A stretch of DNA of 64,000 nt, taken from positions 4,652,514 to 4,716,513 of the forward strand of contig CP051246.1 of assembly GCA_017795085.1 (NCBI GenBank), given 5' to 3'. Each line of letters opens with the position of its first letter. Position 1 is the stretch's first letter. Under the pieces are notes generated by a model. That model was not told the DNA's origin and made no database searches. It saw only the letters and a list, made by a program, of their open reading frames with translations. The translations under genes were made by a program, and so were the position numbers. The DNA is from Salegentibacter sp. (GTDB lineage Bacteria; Bacteroidota; Bacteroidia; Flavobacteriales; Flavobacteriaceae). Below are positions 26,677 through 35,518 of this stretch, piece after piece.

Positions 26677-28095
26677 ATGAAATTAGTTAGAAAAATATAT
26701 AATTACGCAATATTCACAGGGGTGTTGCTGTTTGCTGCATCTTGTGAAGACTATTTGGATATTAACGAGAACCCAAATAATCCCGTGGATGCACCCTTAA
26801 ACGGGCTTATGGTAAATACGACATTCGAAACTGCCCAAAATACTTACAGGTTGGGAAGCACGACTTCCAATTATGTTCAATACCTGGCATCTCCGAACCA
26901 AGCCAGTTCCTCGGATATCATGGATGATTTGAGCTTTAACAATACCTGGTCTAATTTGTATAATGCAATGACGGACCTTAACGATATGATTTTGGAAGCC
27001 AATGAAACGGGAGCTAACCACTATGAAGGCGCTGGCCAAATTTTAATGGCTCTTAATTTAGCCATGACCGTAGATGCTTTTGGTGATGTTCCATTTAGTG
27101 AAGGTTTAAATTTTGAAACTCTTACCCCGGCTTACGATGATGATCAGGAATTGTACACGCAGGTATTTGAATACTTAGATAATGGAATTGCCAATCTTTC
27201 ACAGGAAACTGATTTACCAATAGATGAAGATGATTTTTTCTTTGAGGGAGATACAGACCAATGGATTAAATTGGGAAATATGCTGAAAGCACGCTATCTA
27301 AATCATTTAAGTAAGACCGGTGAGTATAGTCCTGAGGAGATTTTAGCTGCAATAGATAACGGCTTTGAAAGTAATGAAGATGATGCACAAGTAGTTTATT
27401 TTGATGAAGAATATAATCCTTGGGCACAAGTGGCTATAGATAATGAAAACTTACTTTTAGGAGGCTGGATCTCAGAACAATTTATTGAAGCTACCGATGG
27501 CACTACCTTCGGAGTTGAGGATCCTAGAATTTCATATATGATAAGTAAAGACACTATTGGAGGAGAGTATATTGGAGTAGTAAATGGAGCCGGTAGAGGT
27601 AGTGCTGCAGAGCAGTATTCACGTTCGACTTTGGAAGTTGGAGATTTTTATTCATCTGAACTTTCTCCTTTGCTTATTGCGACTTATGCAGAACAAAAAT
27701 TTATTGAGGCAGAGGCGGCCTTTGAAATTGATAAATCTCGTTCATACAATGCATACTTAGACGGTATAAGGGCTCATATGACCAAAATTGGCGTTGAAGA
27801 TAGCGAGATTGAAGATTACATTAGTGATGATGCTGTAAGTATGGGGGAAGGTAATTTTACAATAGACCATATTTTTAAAGAAAAATGGGTAGCCTTGTTC
27901 CTTCATCCTGAAGCATGGGTAGATGCCAGAAGATATGATTATTCTTATGATAATTTTGATCTTCCTGAAAACCTTAATCCTGATTTAAACAATCAATTTA
28001 TAAGAAGGTTGCGTTATCCAGATTCAGAAGTAAGCCGTAACAGAAGTAACCTTCCAGATGTTACCTTGCTTGATAGAATTTTCTGGGACGAATAA
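26677..28095 (+). CDS. SusD/RagB-like nutrient-binding lipoprotein
   Basis: Surface lipoprotein partner of the preceding SusC, 472 residues from ATG 26677 (an in-frame TTG six bases earlier is less likely). The signal sequence ends with the lipobox LFAASC, followed by EDYLDINENPNNP, the hallmark N-terminus of the SusD-like family 2 group. TPR-like helices make up most of the protein. It starts 10 bp after susC, and a strong terminator follows it, although the next genes continue in the same direction. Confidence 0.92.
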   Translation: MKLVRKIYNYAIFTGVLLFAASCEDYLDINENPNNPVDAPLNGLMVNTTFETAQNTYRLGSTTSNYVQYLASPNQASSSDIMDDLSFNNTWSNLYNAMTDLNDMILEANETGANHYEGAGQILMALNLAMTVDAFGDVPFSEGLNFETLTPAYDDDQELYTQVFEYLDNGIANLSQETDLPIDEDDFFFEGDTDQWIKLGNMLKARYLNHLSKTGEYSPEEILAAIDNGFESNEDDAQVVYFDEEYNPWAQVAIDNENLLLGGWISEQFIEATDGTTFGVEDPRISYMISKDTIGGEYIGVVNGAGRGSAAEQYSRSTLEVGDFYSSELSPLLIATYAEQKFIEAEAAFEIDKSRSYNAYLDGIRAHMTKIGVEDSEIEDYISDDAVSMGEGNFTIDHIFKEKWVALFLHPEAWVDARRYDYSYDNFDLPENLNPDLNNQFIRRLRYPDSEVSRNRSNLPDVTLLDRIFWDE

Positions 28096-28117
28096 TAATA
28101 TAAAAAATCATACCTTT

Positions 28118-28147
28118 AAAATCTCCCGTGATTCGCGGGAGATTTTT
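28118..28147 (+). terminator. Intrinsic terminator after the SusCD pair
   Basis: AAAATCTCCCG (28118-28128) pairs perfectly with CGGGAGATTTT (28136-28146), with a 7-base loop and a following T. It lies 22 bp after the SusD-like stop and 12 bp before the amidase gene, so it may attenuate rather than stop transcription into the hydrolase genes. Confidence 0.85.
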
Positions 28148-28159
28148 AGTTTATAATCT

Positions 28160-28828
28160 ATGAGAAAGTTGATGTTTTTTGCCTTTATTTTCGTCATTTT
28201 CAGTTGTGGCAGCAGCGGCGAAATAAACAGTAATATAATTGATCGGCCCATTAATTTTAATGAGGAGCGGGAAGAGCTCAGTATACAGTATATAAATGAG
28301 CACTATGGTTTGGAAAAAGATATTCCTAATATTCAGCCTAAAGTGATTGTTTTGCACTGGACGGCAATTCCAGATCTTGAAAGTTCTTTTAAAGCTTTTG
28401 ATCCGGTAACTTTACCTAATGCTCGTGAGGAGATTCAGGGAGCGGGAAACTTGAATGTCTCTGCTCATTTTTTAGTAGATCGTGACGGGAAAATTTATCG
28501 TTTAATGCCAGAAACTATGATGGCCCGGCATGTTATAGGTTTAAATCATACCGCTATCGGTGTAGAAAACGTGGGCGGTACTGAAGATACACCTTTAACA
28601 CAAGCACAGTTAAACGCCAATATTTGGTTGGTAGATTACCTAGCCAATAAATATGATATTGAATACTTAATCGGGCATCACGAATACACATTGTTTGAAA
28701 ATCACCCGCTTTGGTTGGAAAAAGATGATGGCTACAGAACTCAAAAAACCGATCCCGGTGAAGATTTTATGGCTGCCGTTAGAAATGCTTCCGGTGATCT
28801 TAATTTTAAACTACTTCCTGAAAAATAG
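28160..28828 (+). CDS. N-acetylmuramoyl-L-alanine amidase (Amidase_2/PGRP type), lipoprotein
   Basis: A 222-residue zinc amidase expected to cleave between N-acetylmuramate and L-alanine of peptidoglycan or muropeptides. The signal sequence ends with the lipobox FIFSC (Cys16), so the enzyme is membrane anchored. Predicted zinc ligands, by comparison with AmiD/PGRP, are His66 (VLHWTA), His173 (IGHHEY) and Asp198 in KTDPG. The AIGVENVG motif around Glu136 is typical of the fold. It lies between the SusD-like gene and an M14 peptidase, all in the same direction. Confidence 0.88.
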   Translation: MRKLMFFAFIFVIFSCGSSGEINSNIIDRPINFNEEREELSIQYINEHYGLEKDIPNIQPKVIVLHWTAIPDLESSFKAFDPVTLPNAREEIQGAGNLNVSAHFLVDRDGKIYRLMPETMMARHVIGLNHTAIGVENVGGTEDTPLTQAQLNANIWLVDYLANKYDIEYLIGHHEYTLFENHPLWLEKDDGYRTQKTDPGEDFMAAVRNASGDLNFKLLPEK

Positions 28829-28834
28829 TTCCAC

Positions 28835-30283
28835 ATGAAAAAGAGTTTTGTTACCCTGGTTTTTTGCTTTTTAGTGCTAAACCTTTCCGCGCAGGATAAA
28901 TTTTATAAAGAGTTAAATGAAAAATATAACAGCTATAAAGAAGAAGCGATCAAACAGCGACGCTTTACCCATGATGAGGTGATGAGCCTTATAGAAAAAC
29001 AAGAAAACAATCCCAATTTTACTATTAAAAAGGTGGGAGAATCTATAGAAGGCCGAAGTTTAAATTTAATAAGTATTGGTGAAGGTGATACCGATGTTTT
29101 CTTATGGTCGCAAATGCACGGCGATGAGTCTACTGCTACTATGGCCATTTTTGATATTTTTAATTTTCTGAATTCTGAAGATTTTCAGCAGGAAAAAGAA
29201 ACGATATTGAAAGAAGTGACACTGCATTTTCTACCGATGTTAAATCCTGATGGGACAGAGCGATTTCAACGAAGAAACCGATTGGGTGTAGATGTAAATC
29301 GAGATGCTTTGCGCTTGCAATCGCCTGAGGCAAAAACTTTAAAAAGAGTACGGGATAGTTTGGATGCCGATTTCGGTTTTAATCTGCACGATCAAAGTCG
29401 GTATTATAATGCAGAGGGCACCGAAAAACCGGCAACTATTTCCTATTTAGCCCCGGCTTACGATTATGAAAAATCGATTAATGAAGTGCGTGGCGATGCG
29501 ATGAAACTAATCGTTTTGATGAACGATGTAATTCAGGATTATGCCCCCGGGCAGGTGGGTCGTTATAATGATGATTTTGAGCCCAGGGCTTTTGGGGATA
29601 ATATTCAAAAATGGGGAACAAGCACGATTTTAATTGAAAGCGGTGGTTTTAAAAATGATCCTGAAAAACAGGAAATTCGAAAACTGAATTTTACCTCTAT
29701 CCTGGCCGCGATTTTTTCTATCGCAAACCGTGAATATGATAGCGTGGAGATAGATCGCTACGAAGAAATTCCCGAAAATGATTCCAAGCTCTTCGATTTA
29801 AAATTAACAGGAATCACCTATGAATTATTGGGTAACGATTATATACTTGACCTCGGTATAAATCGTCGCGAAGCTGAAGGCGAAACTCCGCAAGACTATT
29901 ATTTTAAAAGTTACCTATCTGATAGGGGAGATCTTTCTACAAATTACGCTTATGAGACTAAAAATATGGAAGGTTACCGATTTGAACCGGCAAAAATTTA
30001 TCCGGAGACTTTAAAATCAGAAAAAGAAGTAGAGCAGCTTGATTTTGAAAAATTACTTCAGGAAGGTTATGCCTACATAGCTGTTAAGGATTTGCCGGAA
30101 AAGGATTTCACGGAATATCCAATTAATCTTGTGAAACCCGATTTTGAAGTTTTAGAAGATATCAAGGCTACATTTTTCCTAAAAAAAGATGATGATTTAA
30201 AATTTGCATTAATTAACGGTTTCCTGATTGATCTCTCTAATCTGGATTTATCCGATTTAAAAAACGCGTTGATTATAAAGTAA
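28835..30283 (+). CDS. M14-family zinc carboxypeptidase, secreted
   Basis: A 482-residue metallopeptidase with an N-terminal signal peptide ending near SAQ (residues 18-20). The zinc site is His95-x-x-Glu98 in MHGDEST and His185 in NLHDQS; DVNRD supplies the substrate-binding Asn/Arg (about 155-156) and Glu268 in LIESGG is the general base. Residues beyond about 290 form an extra domain I do not recognise. M14 includes ordinary carboxypeptidases and gamma-D-glutamyl-diaminopimelate peptidases (MpaA/ENP1 types); the amidase 6 bp upstream suggests the latter or a general peptide role, but specificity cannot be read from sequence. Confidence 0.86.
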   Translation: MKKSFVTLVFCFLVLNLSAQDKFYKELNEKYNSYKEEAIKQRRFTHDEVMSLIEKQENNPNFTIKKVGESIEGRSLNLISIGEGDTDVFLWSQMHGDESTATMAIFDIFNFLNSEDFQQEKETILKEVTLHFLPMLNPDGTERFQRRNRLGVDVNRDALRLQSPEAKTLKRVRDSLDADFGFNLHDQSRYYNAEGTEKPATISYLAPAYDYEKSINEVRGDAMKLIVLMNDVIQDYAPGQVGRYNDDFEPRAFGDNIQKWGTSTILIESGGFKNDPEKQEIRKLNFTSILAAIFSIANREYDSVEIDRYEEIPENDSKLFDLKLTGITYELLGNDYILDLGINRREAEGETPQDYYFKSYLSDRGDLSTNYAYETKNMEGYRFEPAKIYPETLKSEKEVEQLDFEKLLQEGYAYIAVKDLPEKDFTEYPINLVKPDFEVLEDIKATFFLKKDDDLKFALINGFLIDLSNLDLSDLKNALIIK

Positions 30284-30324
30284 GCCGACTTAGATTTTGG
30301 CTGTAATAGGTCTGTAAGATTACG

Positions 30325-30332
30325 TATCTTTG
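30325..30332 (+). promoter_or_regulatory. -7 promoter element of queE
   Basis: TATCTTTG matches the Bacteroidota TAnnTTTG box exactly. It lies only 6 bp before ATG 30339, so transcription would begin almost at the start codon, giving a leaderless or nearly leaderless mRNA. The best TTG upstream (30297-30299) is 25 bp away, somewhat too far for a consensus -33 box. Confidence 0.55.
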
Positions 30333-30338
30333 CAGGCT

Positions 30339-30971
30339 ATGATGACAGAAGAGACAAGAACCTTGGTAGATGAAGGTATTATGTTGCCACTTATGGAAGA
30401 GTTTTACACCATTCAGGGGGAAGGCTTTCATAAGGGAACAGCTGCGTATTTTGTGCGAATTGGGGGGTGTGATGTAGGCTGCCATTGGTGTGATGTAAAA
30501 GAAAGCTGGGATGCAGGGCTTCACCCGCCATCTCATATTGGGAAGATTATTGAGAATGCGACTTCTTATTCCAATACGGTGGTGGTTACCGGTGGGGAAC
30601 CTTTAACCTGGGATATGACACAGCTTACCCAAGGCCTGAAGCGAAAAGGAGCACAAATTCATATAGAAACTTCAGGGGCATATAAATTAACCGGGATTTG
30701 GGATTGGATTTGTCTTTCGCCTAAAAAGAAAAAGCTGCCCACCGATGAGATTTACCCGTTGGCCCACGAACTTAAAATGATTGTTTTTAATAAACACGAT
30801 TTAATTTTTGCTGAAGAACAAGCTGCAAAAGTAAGTGAAAACTGCCATTTATACTTACAACCCGAATGGAGTCGCCGCGATAAGGTAATGCCGCTTATTG
30901 TAGATTACGTAATGAAAAACCCGAAGTGGAAGGTCTCTCTGCAAACTCATAAATACCTTAATATTCCATAA
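30339..30971 (+). CDS. queE: 7-carboxy-7-deazaguanine synthase QueE
   Basis: Radical-SAM enzyme of queuosine/deazaguanine synthesis converting 6-carboxytetrahydropterin to 7-carboxy-7-deazaguanine; 210 residues from ATG 30339. The cluster motif is C-x3-C-x2-C (GGCDVGCHWCD), followed by VVVTGGEPLTW and the HIETSG segment, all typical of QueE. The N-terminal EEFYTIQGEGFHKG is also a family signature. The open frame extends to TTG 30330 within the promoter box. It stands alone and converges with polA. Confidence 0.94.
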   Translation: MMTEETRTLVDEGIMLPLMEEFYTIQGEGFHKGTAAYFVRIGGCDVGCHWCDVKESWDAGLHPPSHIGKIIENATSYSNTVVVTGGEPLTWDMTQLTQGLKRKGAQIHIETSGAYKLTGIWDWICLSPKKKKLPTDEIYPLAHELKMIVFNKHDLIFAEEQAAKVSENCHLYLQPEWSRRDKVMPLIVDYVMKNPKWKVSLQTHKYLNIP

Positions 30972-31007
30972 AACTGTCTAAAAAGTAATAGAATCTTCAT
31001 CCAGAAC

Positions 31008-31065
31008 TTATTTTATATCTTGCTCGAAACTTTTGAAATCTCGAAACAGCTTAGATATAAAATAA
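31008..31065. repeat. Long inverted repeat between convergent queE and polA
   Basis: TTATTTTATATCT (31008-31020) and AGATATAAAATAA (31053-31065) are perfect 13-bp arms. The loop contains GCTCGAAAC and CTCGAAACAGC, allowing partial further pairing. It may end transcription from both sides or be another dispersed palindromic element; the flanking CTGTCTAAAAAGT (30974-30986) resembles the outer arms of the 36591-36724 repeat. Confidence 0.55.
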
Positions 31066-31082
31066 CAATAAAAAGGGGTTTT

Positions 31083-33914
31083 TTAATGTGCTTCCAGCCA
31101 GTTTTGTCCGGTACCAAGTTCAACATCTAACGGAACCTTTAAAGTGTAAGCCTGTTCCATTTCCGTTTTTATCATTTTTCGAACTTCTTCTAACTCCTCT
31201 TTGTGAGCGTCAAAGACCAATTCATCGTGTACCTGCAACAACATTTTGGTTTTATACTTTTGCTCGTTTAATTTTCTATTGATATTAATCATGGCCAGTT
31301 TAATGATATCAGCAGCACTACCTTGTATTGGCGCGTTTACAGCATTTCTTTCCGCAGCACCACGAACAACAGCATTTTGCGAGTTGATATCTTTTAAATA
31401 GCGCCTGCGGCCTAAAATAGTTTGCACATAACCGTTTTCCCGGGCAAAAGCTACCTGGTCTGCGATAAAATTGGTGAGTTTTGGGTAAGTTTTATAATAA
31501 GTATCAATTAAATCCTTTGCTTCACTTCTGGTAAGATTGGTTTGATTGCTTAAGCCAAAAGCCGAAACTCCATAAATAATCCCAAAATTCACCGTTTTGG
31601 CATTGCTTCGTTGTTCGCGGGTTACTTCTTCAATGGGAATATTAAAAACTTTTGCGGCGGTTGAAGCGTGAATATCTTCCCCTTCTTTAAAAGCCTTCAT
31701 CATGGTCTCTTCTTCACTTAAAGCGGCGATAATACGCAATTCAATTTGGGAGTAATCGGCAGCGAGTAAAGTGAAATTTTTATCGCGTGGTACAAAAGCT
31801 TTTCTAACTTCCCGGCCACGTTCAGTGCGGATGGGAATATTTTGCAAATTGGGATTGTTAGAACTCAATCTTCCCGTAGCAGCGATAGTTTGTACATAAT
31901 CGGTATGAACCCTTCCCGTTGTTTTTTGAACCTGTGTTGGTAATGCGGTGACGTACGTGTTTAAAAGTTTTACCAGGGCACGGTAATCTAAAACGTACTG
32001 AATAATTTTGTGATCTTTTGCCAATACCGAAAGCACATCTTCACTGGTAGAATACTGTCCGGTTTTGGTTTTTTTCGGCTTTTTAACCAGCTCCATTTTT
32101 TCAAATAGAATCACGCCAAGTTGCTTGGGAGAGCTTATTTTGAATTCTTCTCCTGCCTCTGCAAAAATTTCTTTTTCAAGTTTGGCAATATCATCTTCCA
32201 GGGCTTTGGTTAAAGAAGCTAAAAATCCTTCGTCTAATTTGATGCCTTCCAACTCCATCTCAGAAAGTACCCGAACCAGTGGAATTTCAATTTCATCAAA
32301 AAGTTTGCGGGTATTGGCTTCGGTAAGCTCTTCTTCAAAAAATTTTTTAAGCTGAAAAGTAATATCGGCATCTTCTGCGCCGTATTCGGTTTGTTGTTCC
32401 AAAGGTACCTCCCGCATCGATTTCTGGTTCTTTCCTTTTTTACCGATTAATTCTGAAATAGGCTGGGGTGAATAATTCAGGTAAGTTTCAGCCAGAACAT
32501 CCATATTATGACGCATATCGGGATTAATCAGGTAATGCGCAATCATCGTATCGAACAATTTACCTTTTATTTCAATTCCGTATTTTGCCAAAACCTTAAT
32601 ATCGTATTTTAAATTCTGCCCGATTTTCTCAATGCTTTTATCTTCAAAAAACGGGCGTAATTCTTCAATCAGGGCCTGAGCTTCATCACGATTTTCAGGA
32701 AAAGGAAGATAAAAGCCTTTTCCGGATTCCCAAGAGAACCCAATGCCTACTAGCTCTGCTTCCAGTGCGTTTAAGCTTGTGGTTTCCGTATCAAAACATA
32801 CACTCTTTTGTTTTTGCAAATTCTGAATAAATAGCTCACGGGCCATTTTAGTTTTCAGATTTTGGTAAAAATGCGGTGTGTTTTGTAGCGTTTTTCTTCC
32901 GCCGGTTTCGGTTTCAATCTTTTCTGAATTATCAGAGCCAAATAATGAAAATTGCCCGGCTCCTGCAGTTTGTGAAGTCTTTTTAGCGGTGGGAGAATTA
33001 GTGACCGGGGTTTGGGTATGCTGTTCTTCCCCACTGAATAATTTTATAAATTGGTCTTTTAACCGCCTAAACTCTAGTTCATCAAAAATTTGCTGCACTT
33101 TCTCTGCATTAGGCATAGAAAGCTCGTAATCTTCGGCGTGAAATTTTACATCGCAATCGGTGAGGATGGCTGCCAGTTTTTTAGAAAGAATGCCTTGTTC
33201 TGCATGACTTTCCACTTTTTCCTTCATTTTTCCTTTTAACTGGTCGGTATTGGCAAGCAGTTCTTCCATGCTGCCAAACTGCTTCAGGAATTTTTTGGCG
33301 GTTTTATCACCTACCCCTGGAAGGCCGGGAATATTATCTACTGCATCGCCCATCATTCCCAGGTAATCAATAACCTGCTCGGGACGTTCTACTTCAAATT
33401 TCTTCTGGACTTCGGGAATTCCCCAAATTTCAATACCGTTGCCCATTCGGGCAGGTTTGTACATGAAAATATTATCGGTTACCAACTGGGCAAAATCTTT
33501 ATCAGGCGTTACCATAAAAACCTGGTAGTTTTCTTTTTCAGCTTGTTGCGCGAGGGTGCCAATAATGTCATCGGCTTCGCAACCGGGTAGCTCCACCACC
33601 GGAATATGCATGGCCTTTAAAATATCTTGAATTATAGGAATTCCCTCTTGAATAGGTTCTGGCGTGGCATCGCGATTGGCTTTGTACTCGCTAAACATTT
33701 CAGTACGTACTTTGCTGCCTTCTTTGTCGAAACAAACTGCCAGGTGGTCGGGTTTTTCACGGCGAATTACATCAAAAAGGGAATTCATAAACCCCATAAT
33801 GGCCGAGGTGTCAAAACCTTTGGAATTAATTCTGGGATTTTTTATAAAAGCATAATATCCCCGAAAAATAAGGGCATAGGCATCAACAAGAAAAAGGCGT
33901 TTTTGAGCAGACAT
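31083..33914 (-). CDS. polA: DNA polymerase I
   Basis: A family A polymerase of 943 residues from ATG 33914 (MSAQKRLFLVDAYAL); the frame extends 14 codons further upstream without support. Three domains are seen: the 5'-3' exonuclease (about 1-290, with DNIPGLPGVGDKTA), a proofreading 3'-5' exonuclease with DTETTSL intact (about 370-560), and the polymerase with motif A DYSQIELRI, motif B KTVNFGIIYG and motif C VHDEL. A hydrophilic linker of about 60 residues separates the first two. All catalytic motifs are present, so both exonucleases should be active. Confidence 0.97.
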   Translation of the reverse strand: MSAQKRLFLVDAYALIFRGYYAFIKNPRINSKGFDTSAIMGFMNSLFDVIRREKPDHLAVCFDKEGSKVRTEMFSEYKANRDATPEPIQEGIPIIQDILKAMHIPVVELPGCEADDIIGTLAQQAEKENYQVFMVTPDKDFAQLVTDNIFMYKPARMGNGIEIWGIPEVQKKFEVERPEQVIDYLGMMGDAVDNIPGLPGVGDKTAKKFLKQFGSMEELLANTDQLKGKMKEKVESHAEQGILSKKLAAILTDCDVKFHAEDYELSMPNAEKVQQIFDELEFRRLKDQFIKLFSGEEQHTQTPVTNSPTAKKTSQTAGAGQFSLFGSDNSEKIETETGGRKTLQNTPHFYQNLKTKMARELFIQNLQKQKSVCFDTETTSLNALEAELVGIGFSWESGKGFYLPFPENRDEAQALIEELRPFFEDKSIEKIGQNLKYDIKVLAKYGIEIKGKLFDTMIAHYLINPDMRHNMDVLAETYLNYSPQPISELIGKKGKNQKSMREVPLEQQTEYGAEDADITFQLKKFFEEELTEANTRKLFDEIEIPLVRVLSEMELEGIKLDEGFLASLTKALEDDIAKLEKEIFAEAGEEFKISSPKQLGVILFEKMELVKKPKKTKTGQYSTSEDVLSVLAKDHKIIQYVLDYRALVKLLNTYVTALPTQVQKTTGRVHTDYVQTIAATGRLSSNNPNLQNIPIRTERGREVRKAFVPRDKNFTLLAADYSQIELRIIAALSEEETMMKAFKEGEDIHASTAAKVFNIPIEEVTREQRSNAKTVNFGIIYGVSAFGLSNQTNLTRSEAKDLIDTYYKTYPKLTNFIADQVAFARENGYVQTILGRRRYLKDINSQNAVVRGAAERNAVNAPIQGSAADIIKLAMININRKLNEQKYKTKMLLQVHDELVFDAHKEELEEVRKMIKTEMEQAYTLKVPLDVELGTGQNWLEAH

Positions 33915-34033
33915 ACTTGTATTTTTATTCACTAAATGAGATTTGAAATGCCCCAACTCCTGTGTCGGATTTTTAGTTTCTCACTTAATGCCCGGCAGGC
34001 TTTGCTCCGGGGATTTACTGTTCTTCAAAACTA

Positions 34034-34041
34034 CAAAGATA
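34034..34041 (-). promoter_or_regulatory. Possible -7 element of polA
   Basis: On the minus strand TATCTTTG matches TAnnTTTG, about 120 bp before the polA ATG. No clear -33 TTG is seen at the standard distance, so the call rests on the -7 box alone. Confidence 0.45.
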
Positions 34042-34192
34042 AAATAAGATGTCGGCTGCTGTGTAAATGAAAATAAGCCTTGGACAGGATTTTTGTTTCA
34101 GTAGCCGGTATAATAACGCGTTAAATAATCTATAAATCCGCTATTTAAAGCGGTGATTAAAAGTATATTCGCGAAAAATTTAGCTTATTTCC

Positions 34193-35413
34193 ATGCGTTG
34201 GATAATTTTAGTGATTATATATCTTGTTATTGATATTTATGCCTATCAGGCTTTGCGCAGTCTTACCCGAAATAACTGGATGCTTGTTTTTTACATCTTA
34301 ATTTCAGTATTGGTGCTTGGTAACTTTTTCTATCAATGGATGCAACCCAGTGAGGGGAGTGTACTTTCCGGTTCCCGGGGCTATGCTTTTGGAATTTTAC
34401 TGGCCGTGTTGTTGGCAAAATTAGTAGCAGCTTTTTTTATGTTGGGGGAAGATATTTTTAGGCTTGGTGCCGGAACTTTAAATAAAATTTCTTCGGAAGA
34501 ATTTAGTATGCCTTCCCGGCGTAGGTTTTTGGGGCAGGTGGCTCTAGGGCTGGCAACCATCCCTTTTCTTTCGGTTTTATACGGAATGTACCAGGGGCGG
34601 TATAATTTTAGGGTTTTGCGTTATACTTTGTATTTTGATGATTTGCCTGATGCTTTTGACGGGTATAAATTGAGTCAGATTAGTGATGTGCATAGCGGAA
34701 GTTTTGATAACGAAAACAAGATAAAATACGGGGTGGAATTGCTGAATGAGCAACAAAGTGATATGGTAGTATTTACCGGTGATTTGGTGAATAATATTGC
34801 CGATGAAATGGAACCTTGGAAAGAACTATTTTCTTCAGTAAAAGCAAAAGACGGTGTGTATTCCATTCTTGGAAACCACGATTATGGGGATTATAAAAAT
34901 TGGAATTCAGAAGAAGAAAAATCTCAAAACCTCGATAGGCTCAAGAATACCCATAAAGAAATGGGATGGGATTTACTGCTGAATGAAAATCGCTATATTG
35001 AAAAAAACGGACAACGAATTGCTTTAATCGGGGTTGAAAACTGGGGAGCCGGCGGATTTAAAAAGGCTGGTGATCTTGAGTTGGCAGCTGAAGGGATAAG
35101 CAAAAAAGACTTTAAAATCCTTTTAAGTCATGACCCTTCACACTGGCAGGAAATGGTGAAAAAAGATGAGAAAAATTATCATTTAACCCTTAGTGGGCAT
35201 ACGCACGGAATGCAATTCGGGATTGAAATTCCGGGTTGGTTTCGCTGGTCACCGGTACAATATCGTTATAAATACTGGGCCGGGATATATGAAGAGTTTG
35301 GCCGTTACATCAACGTAAACCGCGGATTTGGCTACCTGGCTTTTCCGGGGCGGGTGGGGATTTGGCCGGAAATTAGCGTTATTGAGCTTAAAAAAGGCCC
35401 AAAACCCGCATAA
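34193..35413 (+). CDS. Membrane-anchored metallophosphoesterase
   Basis: Calcineurin-like phosphoesterase of 406 residues. Three N-terminal transmembrane segments (about 3-20, 30-48, 63-83) are followed by a twin-arginine-like SRRRFLG stretch with a fourth hydrophobic segment (about 108-132). The phosphoesterase domain has the five expected metal-binding blocks: SDVHSG (Asp165, His167), GDLVNN, GNHDYGD, SHDP and GHTHGMQ. It resembles the YaeI/YkuE group, reported to act on lipid A intermediates or metal-dependent phosphodiesters, but the substrate is unknown here. A TATATTCG box lies 21 bp before the ATG. Confidence 0.88.
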   Translation: MRWIILVIIYLVIDIYAYQALRSLTRNNWMLVFYILISVLVLGNFFYQWMQPSEGSVLSGSRGYAFGILLAVLLAKLVAAFFMLGEDIFRLGAGTLNKISSEEFSMPSRRRFLGQVALGLATIPFLSVLYGMYQGRYNFRVLRYTLYFDDLPDAFDGYKLSQISDVHSGSFDNENKIKYGVELLNEQQSDMVVFTGDLVNNIADEMEPWKELFSSVKAKDGVYSILGNHDYGDYKNWNSEEEKSQNLDRLKNTHKEMGWDLLLNENRYIEKNGQRIALIGVENWGAGGFKKAGDLELAAEGISKKDFKILLSHDPSHWQEMVKKDEKNYHLTLSGHTHGMQFGIEIPGWFRWSPVQYRYKYWAGIYEEFGRYINVNRGFGYLAFPGRVGIWPEISVIELKKGPKPA

Positions 35414-35476
35414 TCAGTCCTACTTGCAGAGTTGCATTCCCGATTTTCAGTAACAAAATGATTTATAAGATTTTCC

Positions 35477-35484
35477 TATATTTG
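35477..35484 (+). promoter_or_regulatory. -7 promoter element of the thioredoxin-fold gene
   Basis: TATATTTG matches the TAnnTTTG consensus exactly, 34 bp before ATG 35519. No convincing -33 TTG was found. Confidence 0.5.
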
Positions 35485-35518
35485 AGTAAGCTAGCACAAC
35501 TAACTAAAACCAGAGTTA

